DNA of 64,000 nt, from the NCBI GenBank assembly GCA_017472285.1, contig JAFUQQ010000050.1:1-64000 (forward strand). The letters run 5' to 3'. The notes below the pieces were generated by a model. It saw nothing but the letters and a program-made list of their open reading frames with translations, did no database searches and was not told the origin of the DNA. The DNA comes from Clostridia bacterium. Its GTDB lineage: Bacteria > Bacillota > Clostridia > Oscillospirales > CAG-272. This document shows positions 25,878-34,230 of the stretch, one piece after another; within the stretch, counting starts at the first letter, position 1; the number at the start of each line of letters is the position of its first letter. The translations under genes and the position numbers were made by a program.

Positions 25878-26864
25878 TCAAAGGGAAAGGATATAGCAAA
25901 CTGCGGCAAGGACGGCTGTAATGGAAGAAGCAACGATAACGATTTTGCGTTCTTTCCAGCCGCATTTTTCGAAATGATGATGGATAGGAGCCATCTTGAA
26001 GATACGCTTATGAAAGAGTTTAAATGAACCGACCTGCAAAATAACGGAAACGGTTTCAACGACGTAGATCAAACCGACAATCAGGATCAGAATCGGCTGA
26101 TCGCAAAGGAAAGCAAGTCCCGTTACCATACCGCCGAGGAAAAGCGAGCCTGTATCACCCATGAAAACGCGGGCGGGATTCCAGTTATAAACGAGGAAAC
26201 CGATCATCGCGCCGAAAAGGATGCCGGAGAAATACGTAACGGCTTCACCGTGAAGAAGTCCGATCACGGGCAGACCGAGAAGCGCGAAAAATGCGGCAAC
26301 GACAGCGGTTACGGAAGCACAAAGTCCGTCGATGCCATCCGTGAGATTGACGCTGTTATCCATACCGACGAGCAAAATAACTGCAAGAGGATAGAAAGCG
26401 ATACCGAGATCAAATTCAATTTCCGTGAAAGGAATCGGAATAACGGTATCCATATAACCGAGAGCGCACATAACGGAGATATATGCCGTTGCGACGACGA
26501 GTTGAAGAAGGAATTTCTGATACGCTTTCAGACCTTCATTCTGTTTTTTAACGAGTTTTGCGTAGTCATCGATAAAACCGACAGCGGCACAAAGCAAAGC
26601 CATACCGAACGTCAGCCAAAGGGGGATCAGGGAAGCTTTATCAAAAGCGAAGAACGAGAGAATCGCAACGGTCAGTAACATCGCGGCAATAAAGAAGATA
26701 CCGCCCATGGTTGGTGTACCCGCTTTGGATTTATGCCAACGGGGACCGATTTCATAAATAGGCTGATTGAGCTTGAGGCGCATGAGAATGGGAATCACGA
26801 TCTTGCCGAGAAACGTGGTAATGGCAAAAGAGATCAGTACGGCGAGAATAAAATTTAAAAGCAT
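25878..26864 (-). CDS. mraY: Phospho-N-acetylmuramoyl-pentapeptide transferase MraY
   Basis: A 328-aa polytopic enzyme forming lipid I. The family motifs are present: GTPTMGGIFF, FIDDYAKL (DD active site), NLTDGIDGL, FMGDTGSLFLGG and PIHHHFEKCGWKE. AAAGGA is 9 nt from the ATG. The next gene is ftsW; the usual murD between mraY and ftsW is missing. Confidence 0.97.
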   Translation of the reverse strand: MLLNFILAVLISFAITTFLGKIVIPILMRLKLNQPIYEIGPRWHKSKAGTPTMGGIFFIAAMLLTVAILSFFAFDKASLIPLWLTFGMALLCAAVGFIDDYAKLVKKQNEGLKAYQKFLLQLVVATAYISVMCALGYMDTVIPIPFTEIEFDLGIAFYPLAVILLVGMDNSVNLTDGIDGLCASVTAVVAAFFALLGLPVIGLLHGEAVTYFSGILFGAMIGFLVYNWNPARVFMGDTGSLFLGGMVTGLAFLCDQPILILIVGLIYVVETVSVILQVGSFKLFHKRIFKMAPIHHHFEKCGWKERKIVIVASSITAVLAAVCYILSL

Positions 26865-26910
26865 GGGAATATTCCTTTCAGTTGTTTTCTGTGACGGGGA
26901 TTTTATGATT

Positions 26911-28314
26911 TCAAATCAATCGGATAATTCTTTCGATGGCAACGGCACGACTTGCCTTGAAAAGCACGGCATCGCCTGTTTTAATCATGTTTTTGACGGT
27001 CTGAGCGGCTTTTTCGGCATCCTCCGTATCTTCGATCACGGTGATATGTTCTTTGCTCATACCGCTTGTAATCGCGCCTTTTGCGATCAGCGCGGCATCT
27101 TTGCCAAAAGTGATGAGATGCGCGATATCGGCTTTGGCAACACGTTCGCCGACACCATAATGTGCGGCGGCCGATGCTTCGCCAAGCTCACGCATATCGC
27201 CAAGCACGGCAACGGGACGGAGATTTTTGGTTTTTGCCGTATGGCAAAGCACGTCAAGACCCGCGCGCATGGATTCGGGGCTGGCATTATAGCAGTCCTC
27301 AATGATCGTGATGCCGTCTTTTTCCGTGATGGATTGACGCATATCGGCGGGAGTGAAATTCAGAAGTCCCGCGCGTATCTTTTTTTCGGGAATACCGAGG
27401 AGAATACCGCAAACGGATGCGGTCAGCGCGTTATAGATATTATGTCTGCCGATGACGTTCACGCGCACATCCGCCATGACCGTTCCGTCATGCAAACGGA
27501 TATCAAAAAGCATATGATCGTCAAAAATACGAATATTTTTCGCGTGATAGAGCGAATTTTCATTTTCGATACCGATATATATCTTGGAAATACCCTCGGC
27601 TTTCACGTCCGCAAGCAAAGGTTCATCGGCATTCAGGATCAGGATACCGCCGCGTGACATACCTTCCGTAATTTCCATTTTTGCATCGCGGATGCCTTCG
27701 CGCGAACCTAAATTTTCCAGATGTGCGCTTCCGATATTCGTGATAACGGCAATATTCGGTTCGGCAAGACGGGAAAGATACGCAATCTCACCTTTATGGT
27801 TCATACCCATTTCTAAAAGCTGTGCTTCATGAGATGCATTGAGTCCGAACAATGTCAGAGGCAGACCGATCTCATTATTAAAATTGCCTTTGGTCACGTT
27901 TGTTTTATATTTTGTATCGAGAACGGCATAAATAAACTGTTTGGTCGTGGTTTTTCCAACGCTTCCCGTAACGGCAACGGAGATCGTGCGGAACATTCTC
28001 TTATAATCTCTTGCGATATAACCGAGTGCATCTTTGGTATTATCCACGAGGATGCAAGGGAGCGTACAGCCTTCGGGAACGTATTCCGCGATGGCAAGCA
28101 CACATCCCGCTTTTTCGGCGGCGGCAATAAATTTATGTCCGTCAAAATTTTCTCCACGTAAAGCGAGGAAAGCATCGCCCTTTTTTGCCGTACGGGAATC
28201 GATGGAGATCCCGTACGCGGTAATGGGTGTTTGCGGCATATTGACGGGGGTGCCTTTTGTGAAATCAAGAAGCATATCGGCGGTAATACCGCTTTCATTC
28301 AAGCTGAAATACAT
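26911..28314 (-). CDS. murF: UDP-MurNAc-tripeptide D-Ala-D-Ala ligase MurF
   Basis: A 467-aa Mur ligase. N-terminal UDP-binding part with ISIDSRTAKKGDAFLALRGENFDGHKF, the ATPase loop AVTGSVGKTTTKQ (about 112-124), EMGMNHKGEIAYLSR, and EDCYNASPESMRA. It adds D-Ala-D-Ala to the tripeptide. Two ATGs are close; AAGGA is 1 nt from the one at 28320 and 7 nt from that at 28314, so 28314 is used. It lies 17 bp after murE. Confidence 0.96.
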   Translation of the reverse strand: MYFSLNESGITADMLLDFTKGTPVNMPQTPITAYGISIDSRTAKKGDAFLALRGENFDGHKFIAAAEKAGCVLAIAEYVPEGCTLPCILVDNTKDALGYIARDYKRMFRTISVAVTGSVGKTTTKQFIYAVLDTKYKTNVTKGNFNNEIGLPLTLFGLNASHEAQLLEMGMNHKGEIAYLSRLAEPNIAVITNIGSAHLENLGSREGIRDAKMEITEGMSRGGILILNADEPLLADVKAEGISKIYIGIENENSLYHAKNIRIFDDHMLFDIRLHDGTVMADVRVNVIGRHNIYNALTASVCGILLGIPEKKIRAGLLNFTPADMRQSITEKDGITIIEDCYNASPESMRAGLDVLCHTAKTKNLRPVAVLGDMRELGEASAAAHYGVGERVAKADIAHLITFGKDAALIAKGAITSGMSKEHITVIEDTEDAEKAAQTVKNMIKTGDAVLFKASRAVAIERIIRLI

Positions 28315-28331
28315 TGTCATTTCCTTTTCTA

Positions 28332-29774
28332 TTATTGATTTAAAATTCTGTAAACGATGTCACGTTCGGAAAAAGCAGTCTTGCCGTTTTTTCCGATGGT
28401 ATAATTTTCATGTCCTTTACCCGCAAGCAGAATAATTTCGCCCGCTTTTGCGTTTTGCAAGGCATAAGCAATTGCTTCCGTGCGGTCTTCGATGCGGATG
28501 CGGTTCTTACGTTTCATACCGCGTTCGATATCGTCAAGGATGGCACAAGGATCTTCACCACGCGGATTATCACTCGTCAAAATAACGAAATCCGCAAATG
28601 CTTCCGCGGCAGCCCCCATTTCCGCGCGTTTTCCTTGGTCGCGTTCACCGCCTGCACCGAACAGCACAGTCAGTTTTTTCGTGAAAGGACGCAAGGAGAG
28701 CAAGGCTTTGACAAGCGCATCGGGGGTATGGGCGTAATCGATATAAACCGAAAAATTGGTATCGGTTTTTAATTTTTCAAGTCTTCCCGTCGGTGCTTTC
28801 AGGCGTGATGTCGCTTCGGTCAGCGTTTCTGCGGAGATTCCCGCAAGATATGCCGCCGCGATTGCCGCCGCCGTATTATAAATATGGAAATTGCCGATGA
28901 TGGGAATGGAAATTTTCAGGTCTTTGCCATCGGTATGGAGCGTATAGCGGATGCCGTTCATATCGCAAACGGGGTCTTTGATATAGAAATCCGCTTCGGG
29001 TTTTTGTCCGAAATAATAGACATTTCCCGCGGCGGCAAATGCCATATATCCAGCTGAGGCATCATCGATATTGATGAGGGCATTCTTTGCCTCTTTGAAA
29101 AGAGAGGCTTTTGTATCCCGATAGCTTTCCCACGTTTTATGATAATCCAGATGATCGCGGGAAAGTCCCGTAAAGATCGCCGTTTCAAAGGGTAGTCCAT
29201 ATAAGCGGCTTTGCGCGATGGCATGGGACGAGGCTTCCATAACGGCATATTGGCATCCCGATCTTCTGATATCGGAAAGAAGGGGATACAGCACGTCGGG
29301 CGGAGGTGTCGTATAATCGGAAGGCTTTGATTCCTTACCGTTGGAATATTCCACCGTGCCGATGAGTCCCGAAGGACATTCCGATGCTTGCAAAAGCGCA
29401 TGAAGAAACGACGAAACGGAAGTTTTTCCGTTCGTTCCCGTCACGGCGAGCAAGCGCAGATCGTTTTCGGGGCAGTTTTCATATCGGCTCCATGCGAGCG
29501 CATAACTTTTTCGGACGTTTTCCACCTCTAAAACAGGAATGGGAAGTATTCCGATACGGCGCGCACCGCCTCTGTGGGTAACGATACAGGACGCTCCCTG
29601 TTCCGCCGCACGCACGGCATAAGCAAAACCGCTTTCATGAAAACCGTCCTCACAAAAGAAAACGTCTTTTTCTCCGATCTTTCGGGAATCCGTATGCGGT
29701 TTTCCGATCTCCCTGTCGCTCGGTTTTTGCAGAGATAAAATTTCTTCATTTCTTATAATATGGGAAAGGTACAT
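28332..29774 (-). CDS. murE: UDP-MurNAc-tripeptide synthetase MurE
   Basis: A 480-aa Mur ligase adding the third amino acid. ATPase loop VTGTNGKTSV, EASSHAIAQ, and DYAHTPDAL near the C-domain start. The motif D402-N-P-R405 (LTSDNPRGEDP) is the accepted marker of meso-diaminopimelate specificity, so the organism should have DAP-type peptidoglycan. The frame is open to 29855, but GGAGG stands 4 nt before the ATG at 29774. The 249-bp gap to the PBP gene holds repeats. Confidence 0.95.
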   Translation of the reverse strand: MYLSHIIRNEEILSLQKPSDREIGKPHTDSRKIGEKDVFFCEDGFHESGFAYAVRAAEQGASCIVTHRGGARRIGILPIPVLEVENVRKSYALAWSRYENCPENDLRLLAVTGTNGKTSVSSFLHALLQASECPSGLIGTVEYSNGKESKPSDYTTPPPDVLYPLLSDIRRSGCQYAVMEASSHAIAQSRLYGLPFETAIFTGLSRDHLDYHKTWESYRDTKASLFKEAKNALINIDDASAGYMAFAAAGNVYYFGQKPEADFYIKDPVCDMNGIRYTLHTDGKDLKISIPIIGNFHIYNTAAAIAAAYLAGISAETLTEATSRLKAPTGRLEKLKTDTNFSVYIDYAHTPDALVKALLSLRPFTKKLTVLFGAGGERDQGKRAEMGAAAEAFADFVILTSDNPRGEDPCAILDDIERGMKRKNRIRIEDRTEAIAYALQNAKAGEIILLAGKGHENYTIGKNGKTAFSERDIVYRILNQ

Positions 29775-29819
29775 AATTCCTCCGGGTGCAGATATTATTT
29801 TATTCTTTCTACATCCCTC

Positions 29820-30013
29820 CACCTTTTCTTTACGAAAAGAAAAGGATGGAGCCAAAAGAAACGCTCTGTGGTTCCTCTGACTTTATTTTGGTGAGATTTT
29901 TATAATTCTCTGTTTTTATTACGGTACGCACCGCAATAAACCCTGATCCGCCACAGAGAAAAGTTTTGGGGGTGGGGTTTCGGGGAGGGACTTTTTTTAA
30001 AAAGTCCCTCCCC
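29820..30013. repeat. R3-like repeat and 15-bp palindrome in the murE-PBP gap
   Basis: 29820-29890 resembles the R3 block (TTTTCTTTACGAAAAGAAAA, ACGCTCTGTGGTTCCTCT). At 29982-30013 GGGGAGGGACTTTTT pairs exactly with its complement around TT. The latter sits just past the PBP stop; no U-run follows on the minus strand, so termination is doubtful and murE may still be read through. Confidence 0.6.
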
Positions 30014-30023
30014 GCCGTCTCCC

Positions 30024-32333
30024 TTAGTCAGTGAAGTTGGTATGGCGGAATTCGACGGTGATGACCGTGCCCTTGGCGGCGGTTTCTCCGCCCTGGATGG
30101 ATTGTTCGATCGCAACGGCACCCGTGCCGCCTAAAATACCGTCCAGATGGATGTTGAAGCCTGCATTTGCGAGGGCTTTATTGGCTTCGGCGGCAGTCAT
30201 ACCGAGAACGCTCGGAACGACGGCTGTTTTTTCGGTGGCGGTTTCGCTTGTATAAAGGATAACGATGCCGTTATCTTTGGAAAGCGTACTCTTGGCGGGC
30301 GGAGTCTGATCGATAACGCTCGTGCCTGAGCCTACGATTTCATAGGAAAGTCCCGCTTCGCTGAGGCGCATGATGGCTTCATCGAGGGACATTCCGCGAT
30401 AATTGGGCAGATTGATCTCCATTTTTGCGAGTTCTTTGTCCGTATATTCGGGTTCGATACCGAGATAAGGGAGAACATCTGTGAGAATTTTGGAAACGTA
30501 AGGTGCGGCAACGGTACTACCGTAACGAGAGCCGATGGTCGGTTCGTCAACGATGAGGATACAGATAACTTCGGGATCGTCTGCGGGCGCAAAAGCAACG
30601 GTGGAGGCGATGCGCGCACCATTCGTACCTTTTTCGGAAGTACCTGTTTTTGCCGCGACGGAATATCCCTTGACGTACGCGTTTTTCGCGCCACCGTCAC
30701 CCGAAACACCGTCTGCGAGAATCTGATTGATGGTGTCTGCGGTTTCTTCGCTGATGACCTGACGAACAGCCGTCGTGCCGAAGGATGCCAGCACGTTACC
30801 GTCATCATCCACGATCTCTTTGACGACATGAGGAACGACGAGCGTACCGCCGTTCGCAACGGATGCAACAGCCGTGATCTGCTGGATCGCGGTTACGTTA
30901 TAACGCTGACCGAAAGAATATACGGCAAGGTCGACACCCGACATTTTTTCCGCGGGGGTATAAATGGAATCGGCTTCGCCGGGCAGATCGATACCGGTTT
31001 TGCTGTCAAGACCGAAAGCTGTGAAATAATCGCCGAATGTGGAGATACCGATACGTTCGGCAAGACGCATCATCCAAGGGTTACAGGATTGCTGAAGCGA
31101 GCCTGCGAAATTGAGAACGCCGTGACCGCGCGTATTATGACATTTGATGGGACGGCTCCAGCCTTTGACCATATACGAGCCGGTACAGGTAAAGGTTTCC
31201 GTCATGGTAACGAGATTTTCTTCAAGGGCAATGGAAGTCGTGAAGATTTTGGATGTGGAACCGGGTTCATATGTATCCGTCAGACATTTGTTGTTCCAGG
31301 TCTGAAAGAGCAATTCGGCTTGGAATTTGCTGTATTCTTCGGAGTCTGCACCGTAAAGCTTGGCATAATCGGCAAGAACGTCATCATAATAATCGGGGAG
31401 TGTACGGGGGTTATTGAGATCGTAAGGAGGATAGGTCGCCATCGCATAGACCTCACCCGTCTTGGGATTCATGACGATACCGCACGCACGAGATTTTGCA
31501 CCCGATTCCACAGCGGCTTCTTCCAAATATTTTTCGAGATAGCTCTGGATTTTATAATCGAGGGTCGTGACGAGATTCGCACCGTTTTCCGCATCGATAT
31601 AGGTTTCATAATTATAAGGCATCGGACCTTGTTTGCCGTTTTTGGCAGCCATGATCTTACCGGAAGTACCGGAAAGCGCGTCGTTATACTGATATTCCAG
31701 ACCGTAAAGACCGCCGTCATTGCCGCAGAAACCGATGACGTGAGAAGCGAGCGTACCGAAAGGATATACGCGCGTGGTACTTTCCGCGAAATAGATCATC
31801 TGGGAAAGGTCAAGATCATCGTCTTTTTCCGAAAGGACGAGGTCTTCATTTTCGACCATAAAGGCGCGGATCTTATCCGTGATCTCTTTATCTACGTTCT
31901 TTTTGATGGTACGGTCGCGATATTTGGACTTCCCTGTTTCCGTATAAACGAAATCATAATCGACTTCCAAGACTTCGGAAAGAACTTCAGAGATCATTTG
32001 GCGGACTTTTTCGGGATCGTCCGCTTTTGAGATATTATTGGGATCGACGAAAACACGTTCCGTCGTGACATTTGCGGCAAGGGTAACGCCGTTTCTGTCC
32101 GTAATCATACCGCGCGCCGCTGTGATCTCCGTTTCATAAAGCATTTGTTCCAGAACGAGTTTTTTATAATAATCGTGGCGGATGATCTGCAAATAAAGAA
32201 GTCTGCCGACAACAACGAGCGTCAGCGCGGTACAGACGGCAAAAACGATAAACGCGCGGAATTTGGTTTCGGCAGAAGGTCTGCCGACGATCGATGAGGG
32301 TTTTCGCGGGGGATGGGTAGGATTTTCGGACAT
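30024..32333 (-). CDS. ftsI: Class B penicillin-binding protein with two PASTA domains (FtsI/SpoVD type)
   Basis: A 769-aa transpeptidase: membrane segment at about 28-50, N-terminal pedestal domain, then the transpeptidase domain with SxxK S359-K362 (GSTSKIF), SxN in QQSCNPW, and KTGT 562-565. Two PASTA repeats follow (about 640-700 and 705-766). PASTA domains suggest binding of muropeptides or regulation by a PASTA kinase; IreB, a partner of such kinases, is encoded at 6.5 kb. Position in the dcw cluster indicates septal synthesis; SpoVD, with one PASTA domain, is the sporulation paralogue. Confidence 0.93.
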   Translation of the reverse strand: MSENPTHPPRKPSSIVGRPSAETKFRAFIVFAVCTALTLVVVGRLLYLQIIRHDYYKKLVLEQMLYETEITAARGMITDRNGVTLAANVTTERVFVDPNNISKADDPEKVRQMISEVLSEVLEVDYDFVYTETGKSKYRDRTIKKNVDKEITDKIRAFMVENEDLVLSEKDDDLDLSQMIYFAESTTRVYPFGTLASHVIGFCGNDGGLYGLEYQYNDALSGTSGKIMAAKNGKQGPMPYNYETYIDAENGANLVTTLDYKIQSYLEKYLEEAAVESGAKSRACGIVMNPKTGEVYAMATYPPYDLNNPRTLPDYYDDVLADYAKLYGADSEEYSKFQAELLFQTWNNKCLTDTYEPGSTSKIFTTSIALEENLVTMTETFTCTGSYMVKGWSRPIKCHNTRGHGVLNFAGSLQQSCNPWMMRLAERIGISTFGDYFTAFGLDSKTGIDLPGEADSIYTPAEKMSGVDLAVYSFGQRYNVTAIQQITAVASVANGGTLVVPHVVKEIVDDDGNVLASFGTTAVRQVISEETADTINQILADGVSGDGGAKNAYVKGYSVAAKTGTSEKGTNGARIASTVAFAPADDPEVICILIVDEPTIGSRYGSTVAAPYVSKILTDVLPYLGIEPEYTDKELAKMEINLPNYRGMSLDEAIMRLSEAGLSYEIVGSGTSVIDQTPPAKSTLSKDNGIVILYTSETATEKTAVVPSVLGMTAAEANKALANAGFNIHLDGILGGTGAVAIEQSIQGGETAAKGTVITVEFRHTNFTD

Positions 32334-32460
32334 ATTTTTTTCCTTTCGTTTATGCGTTTGGGGATTTTATAGGCATTTAAAGAGAGGAATACCGTTTTCC
32401 GATAAGTCCTCTCTTCAGATGCTTACTTTCATGTATATCGTATTTTTTCGGATTTTATGC

Positions 32461-32898
32461 TTATTCTTCGTCGGAAGTATCTTCTTCTGCCGTTTCTTCC
32501 TCGGTGTTTTCCGTTTCTTCGGGCGCGTCTTCGCTGTTTGTGGTTTCGATATAGACCACTCTGCCGCCGTTTTCAGCAAAACCGAGTGCTTCGGCTTCTT
32601 CAATGATCTCCGCAAACGAATAGCGATGATCAAGCTCGTTTTCAAGACTCATCTTTTTGGCAGAAAGAGAAACAGTCTGTCTTCTCAAAGATGCGATCTC
32701 CGCGGAGATATCGGTGATTTTAATAATGGAAAAGATCAGTGTCAGAATCAGCACAGTCGCACAGGCAAAAAGCGCAACGGCTTTCAGCGGAAAGGGTGTT
32801 CTTTTATAATCGGCTGTCGTCTGATATTCTCTGCCTCCGTGAAAGATATCCAGAATAAAGATCCGGAGCTTTTCGCGGTCGATTTTCGGTTTTTTCAT
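32461..32898 (-). CDS. ftsL: FtsL-like septum protein
   Basis: A 145-aa bitopic protein: 36-residue basic cytoplasmic N-terminus, one membrane segment (about 38-62), a coiled coil (about 63-100, ISAEIASLRRQTVSLSAKKMSLENEL), a short globular end (AEALGFAENGGRVVYI) and a very acidic tail (about 120-145). The order rsmH-ftsL-pbp and the topology identify it, since FtsL sequences diverge widely. GGAGG lies in the end of rsmH, 12 nt before the ATG. The acidic tail is longer than usual. Confidence 0.85.
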   Translation of the reverse strand: MKKPKIDREKLRIFILDIFHGGREYQTTADYKRTPFPLKAVALFACATVLILTLIFSIIKITDISAEIASLRRQTVSLSAKKMSLENELDHRYSFAEIIEEAEALGFAENGGRVVYIETTNSEDAPEETENTEEETAEEDTSDEE

Positions 32899-32903
32899 TC
32901 TTT

Positions 32904-33854
32904 TTAAGCCTCCGATGGCATTTTTTCAACGATACGGAGTTTTGCGCTGTGTGAACGGTGATTGTATTCCAATTCTTCCGCACTCGGAAGGATGGGTTTT
33001 TTATTGATGAGCTTCACCGTGGGTTTCTTACCACAGACACAAACGGGATAAGAAGGAGGACAGGTACAACCTGTTGCCAAATCGGCAAAGGTGTGTTTTG
33101 CCGCGCGGTCCTCAAGAGAATGGAAGGTAATCACGGCGATTCTGCCCTTGGGATTCAGATGGTAAGCAATGGCTTTGAGCGTCGGTTCAATGATAGAAAG
33201 TTCAGAATTGACTTCGATACGGATAGCCTGAAATGCTTTTTTTGCGGGATGATGACCGACAGCAAGCATTTTTTTCGGTGTCACGCTTTTGATGATATCG
33301 ACAAGCTCCGTTGTGGTTCCAATGGGTTTTTCCGCGCGCGCTTTGACGATAGCGGAAGCAATTCTACCCGCGTTGTTATCTTCGCCGTAAGTAAAAATGA
33401 TGCGGCGCAGATCGTCTTCGCTGTACGTATTGACAACGTCGTAAGCGGAAAGAGCGGCGGTTTCGTTCATACGCATATCAAGCGGTGCTTCCGTATTATA
33501 TGAAAAACCGCGTTCGGGGGTGTCAAGCTGATAGGAAGAAACACCGAGGTCCAGCAATGCGCCGTCCACTTTTTCAATGCCGAGTTCCGCTAAAATACCC
33601 GAAAAATTCGAGAAATTATTTTTAACGAAAATGATTTTATCTTTATATTCTTTCAGGCGTTCGCTTGCGGCTTCGATGGCGCAGATATCCTGATCGATGC
33701 AGATGAGCTTGCCGCCCTCCAAGCGTTTGACGATCTCAAGGGAATGCCCGCCGCCGCCCAGAGTGCAGTCGACGTAAATGCCGTTGGGATCGATATTCAA
33801 TGCTTCAATACACTCGTTGAGAAGCACGGAAACGTGAGAAAATGTATGTTCCAT
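32904..33854 (-). CDS. rsmH: 16S rRNA (cytosine1402-N4)-methyltransferase RsmH
   Basis: A 316-aa SAM-dependent methyltransferase, first gene of the dcw cluster here. [13 protein letters not shown] near the start, [10 protein letters not shown] (SAM motif I), [21 protein letters not shown]...PLDMRM, and the C-terminal [13 protein letters not shown]. The frame runs back to 34034. Starts at ATG 33854 ([10 protein letters not shown]) or 33863 (MKLMEHTF) are both possible; GAAAG is 10 nt from the former. mraZ, which normally precedes rsmH, is absent; a cluster of TGTGGAAAA-type repeats lies in the leader instead. Confidence 0.95.
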   Translation of the reverse strand: MEHTFSHVSVLLNECIEALNIDPNGIYVDCTLGGGGHSLEIVKRLEGGKLICIDQDICAIEAASERLKEYKDKIIFVKNNFSNFSGILAELGIEKVDGALLDLGVSSYQLDTPERGFSYNTEAPLDMRMNETAALSAYDVVNTYSEDDLRRIIFTYGEDNNAGRIASAIVKARAEKPIGTTTELVDIIKSVTPKKMLAVGHHPAKKAFQAIRIEVNSELSIIEPTLKAIAYHLNPKGRIAVITFHSLEDRAAKHTFADLATGCTCPPSYPVCVCGKKPTVKLINKKPILPSAEELEYNHRSHSAKLRIVEKMPSEA

Positions 33855-33876
33855 AAGTTTCATTCTTTCTATGTAT

Positions 33877-34134
33877 AGTGGATAACGGGGTGGATATGTG
33901 GAAACCTGTGTGTGTAATGTGGAAAACCAAGTGGAAAGTGTGGAAAACCTCTGTAATTTCCCATATTTGCCCGTCATTATTAACATTATATAGGATATAT
34001 AGTGAAAAAGCAAGACTTTTTTGGTGAAAAACACATGAATTTTTGTGTATAACTTGTGGAAAAAATTTGGAGTGGTTTGGGGAAATCAAGAGGAAAAATA
34101 TCCGTGTGGGAAACGGAAAAACGGGTTTTCCACA
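33877..34134. promoter_or_regulatory. Cluster of DnaA-box-like (or MraZ-like) 9-mers
   Basis: TGTGGAAAA, the reverse of TTTTCCACA, occurs at 33918-33926, 33939-33947 and 34055-34063; TGTGTATAA at 34044-34052; TTTTCCACA on the plus strand at 34126-34134. All fit TTWTNCACA. One-mismatch sites: 33877-33885, 33897-33905 and 34105-34113. GTGGA occurs six times in 33878-33943 at 8-21 bp steps, which also resembles arrays bound by MraZ. The cluster covers the rsmH leader and extends to the start of the GH3 promoter. Confidence 0.6.
33985..34013 (-). promoter_or_regulatory. dcw cluster (rsmH) promoter
   Basis: On the minus strand TTGCTT (34008-34013), 17 bp, TATAAT (33985-33990). The GTGGA-rich array starts about 40 bp downstream and would be transcribed. 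Confidence 0.7.
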
Positions 34135-34155
34135 GGGATGTCGGAAAACTCATTA

Positions 34156-34184
34156 TTGCAAAATCAAAAAGGCTGTGATAAAAT
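34156..34184 (+). promoter_or_regulatory. GH3 gene promoter
   Basis: TTGCAA (34156-34161), 17 bp, TAAAAT (34179-34184) with TGA before the -10. A TTTTCCACA box ends 21 bp upstream. Confidence 0.65.
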
Positions 34185-34230
34185 ATGTGTAACCACTACA
34201 TCAGATTCTCGAAAGGAGTTTTATGATACG

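Noticed and set aside
29982..30013. Strong terminator between the PBP and murE genes
   Set aside because: The palindrome is perfect, but no U-run follows on the transcribed minus strand, and the genes downstream have no obvious own promoter, so complete termination is unlikely.
30828..32030. 400-codon plus-strand frame opposite the PASTA PBP gene
   Set aside because: Antisense shadow of a clear PBP with all catalytic motifs.
33877..34134. Chromosomal replication origin
   Set aside because: DnaA-like boxes are present, but no dnaA, dnaN, rpmH or clear AT-rich unwinding element is next to them.
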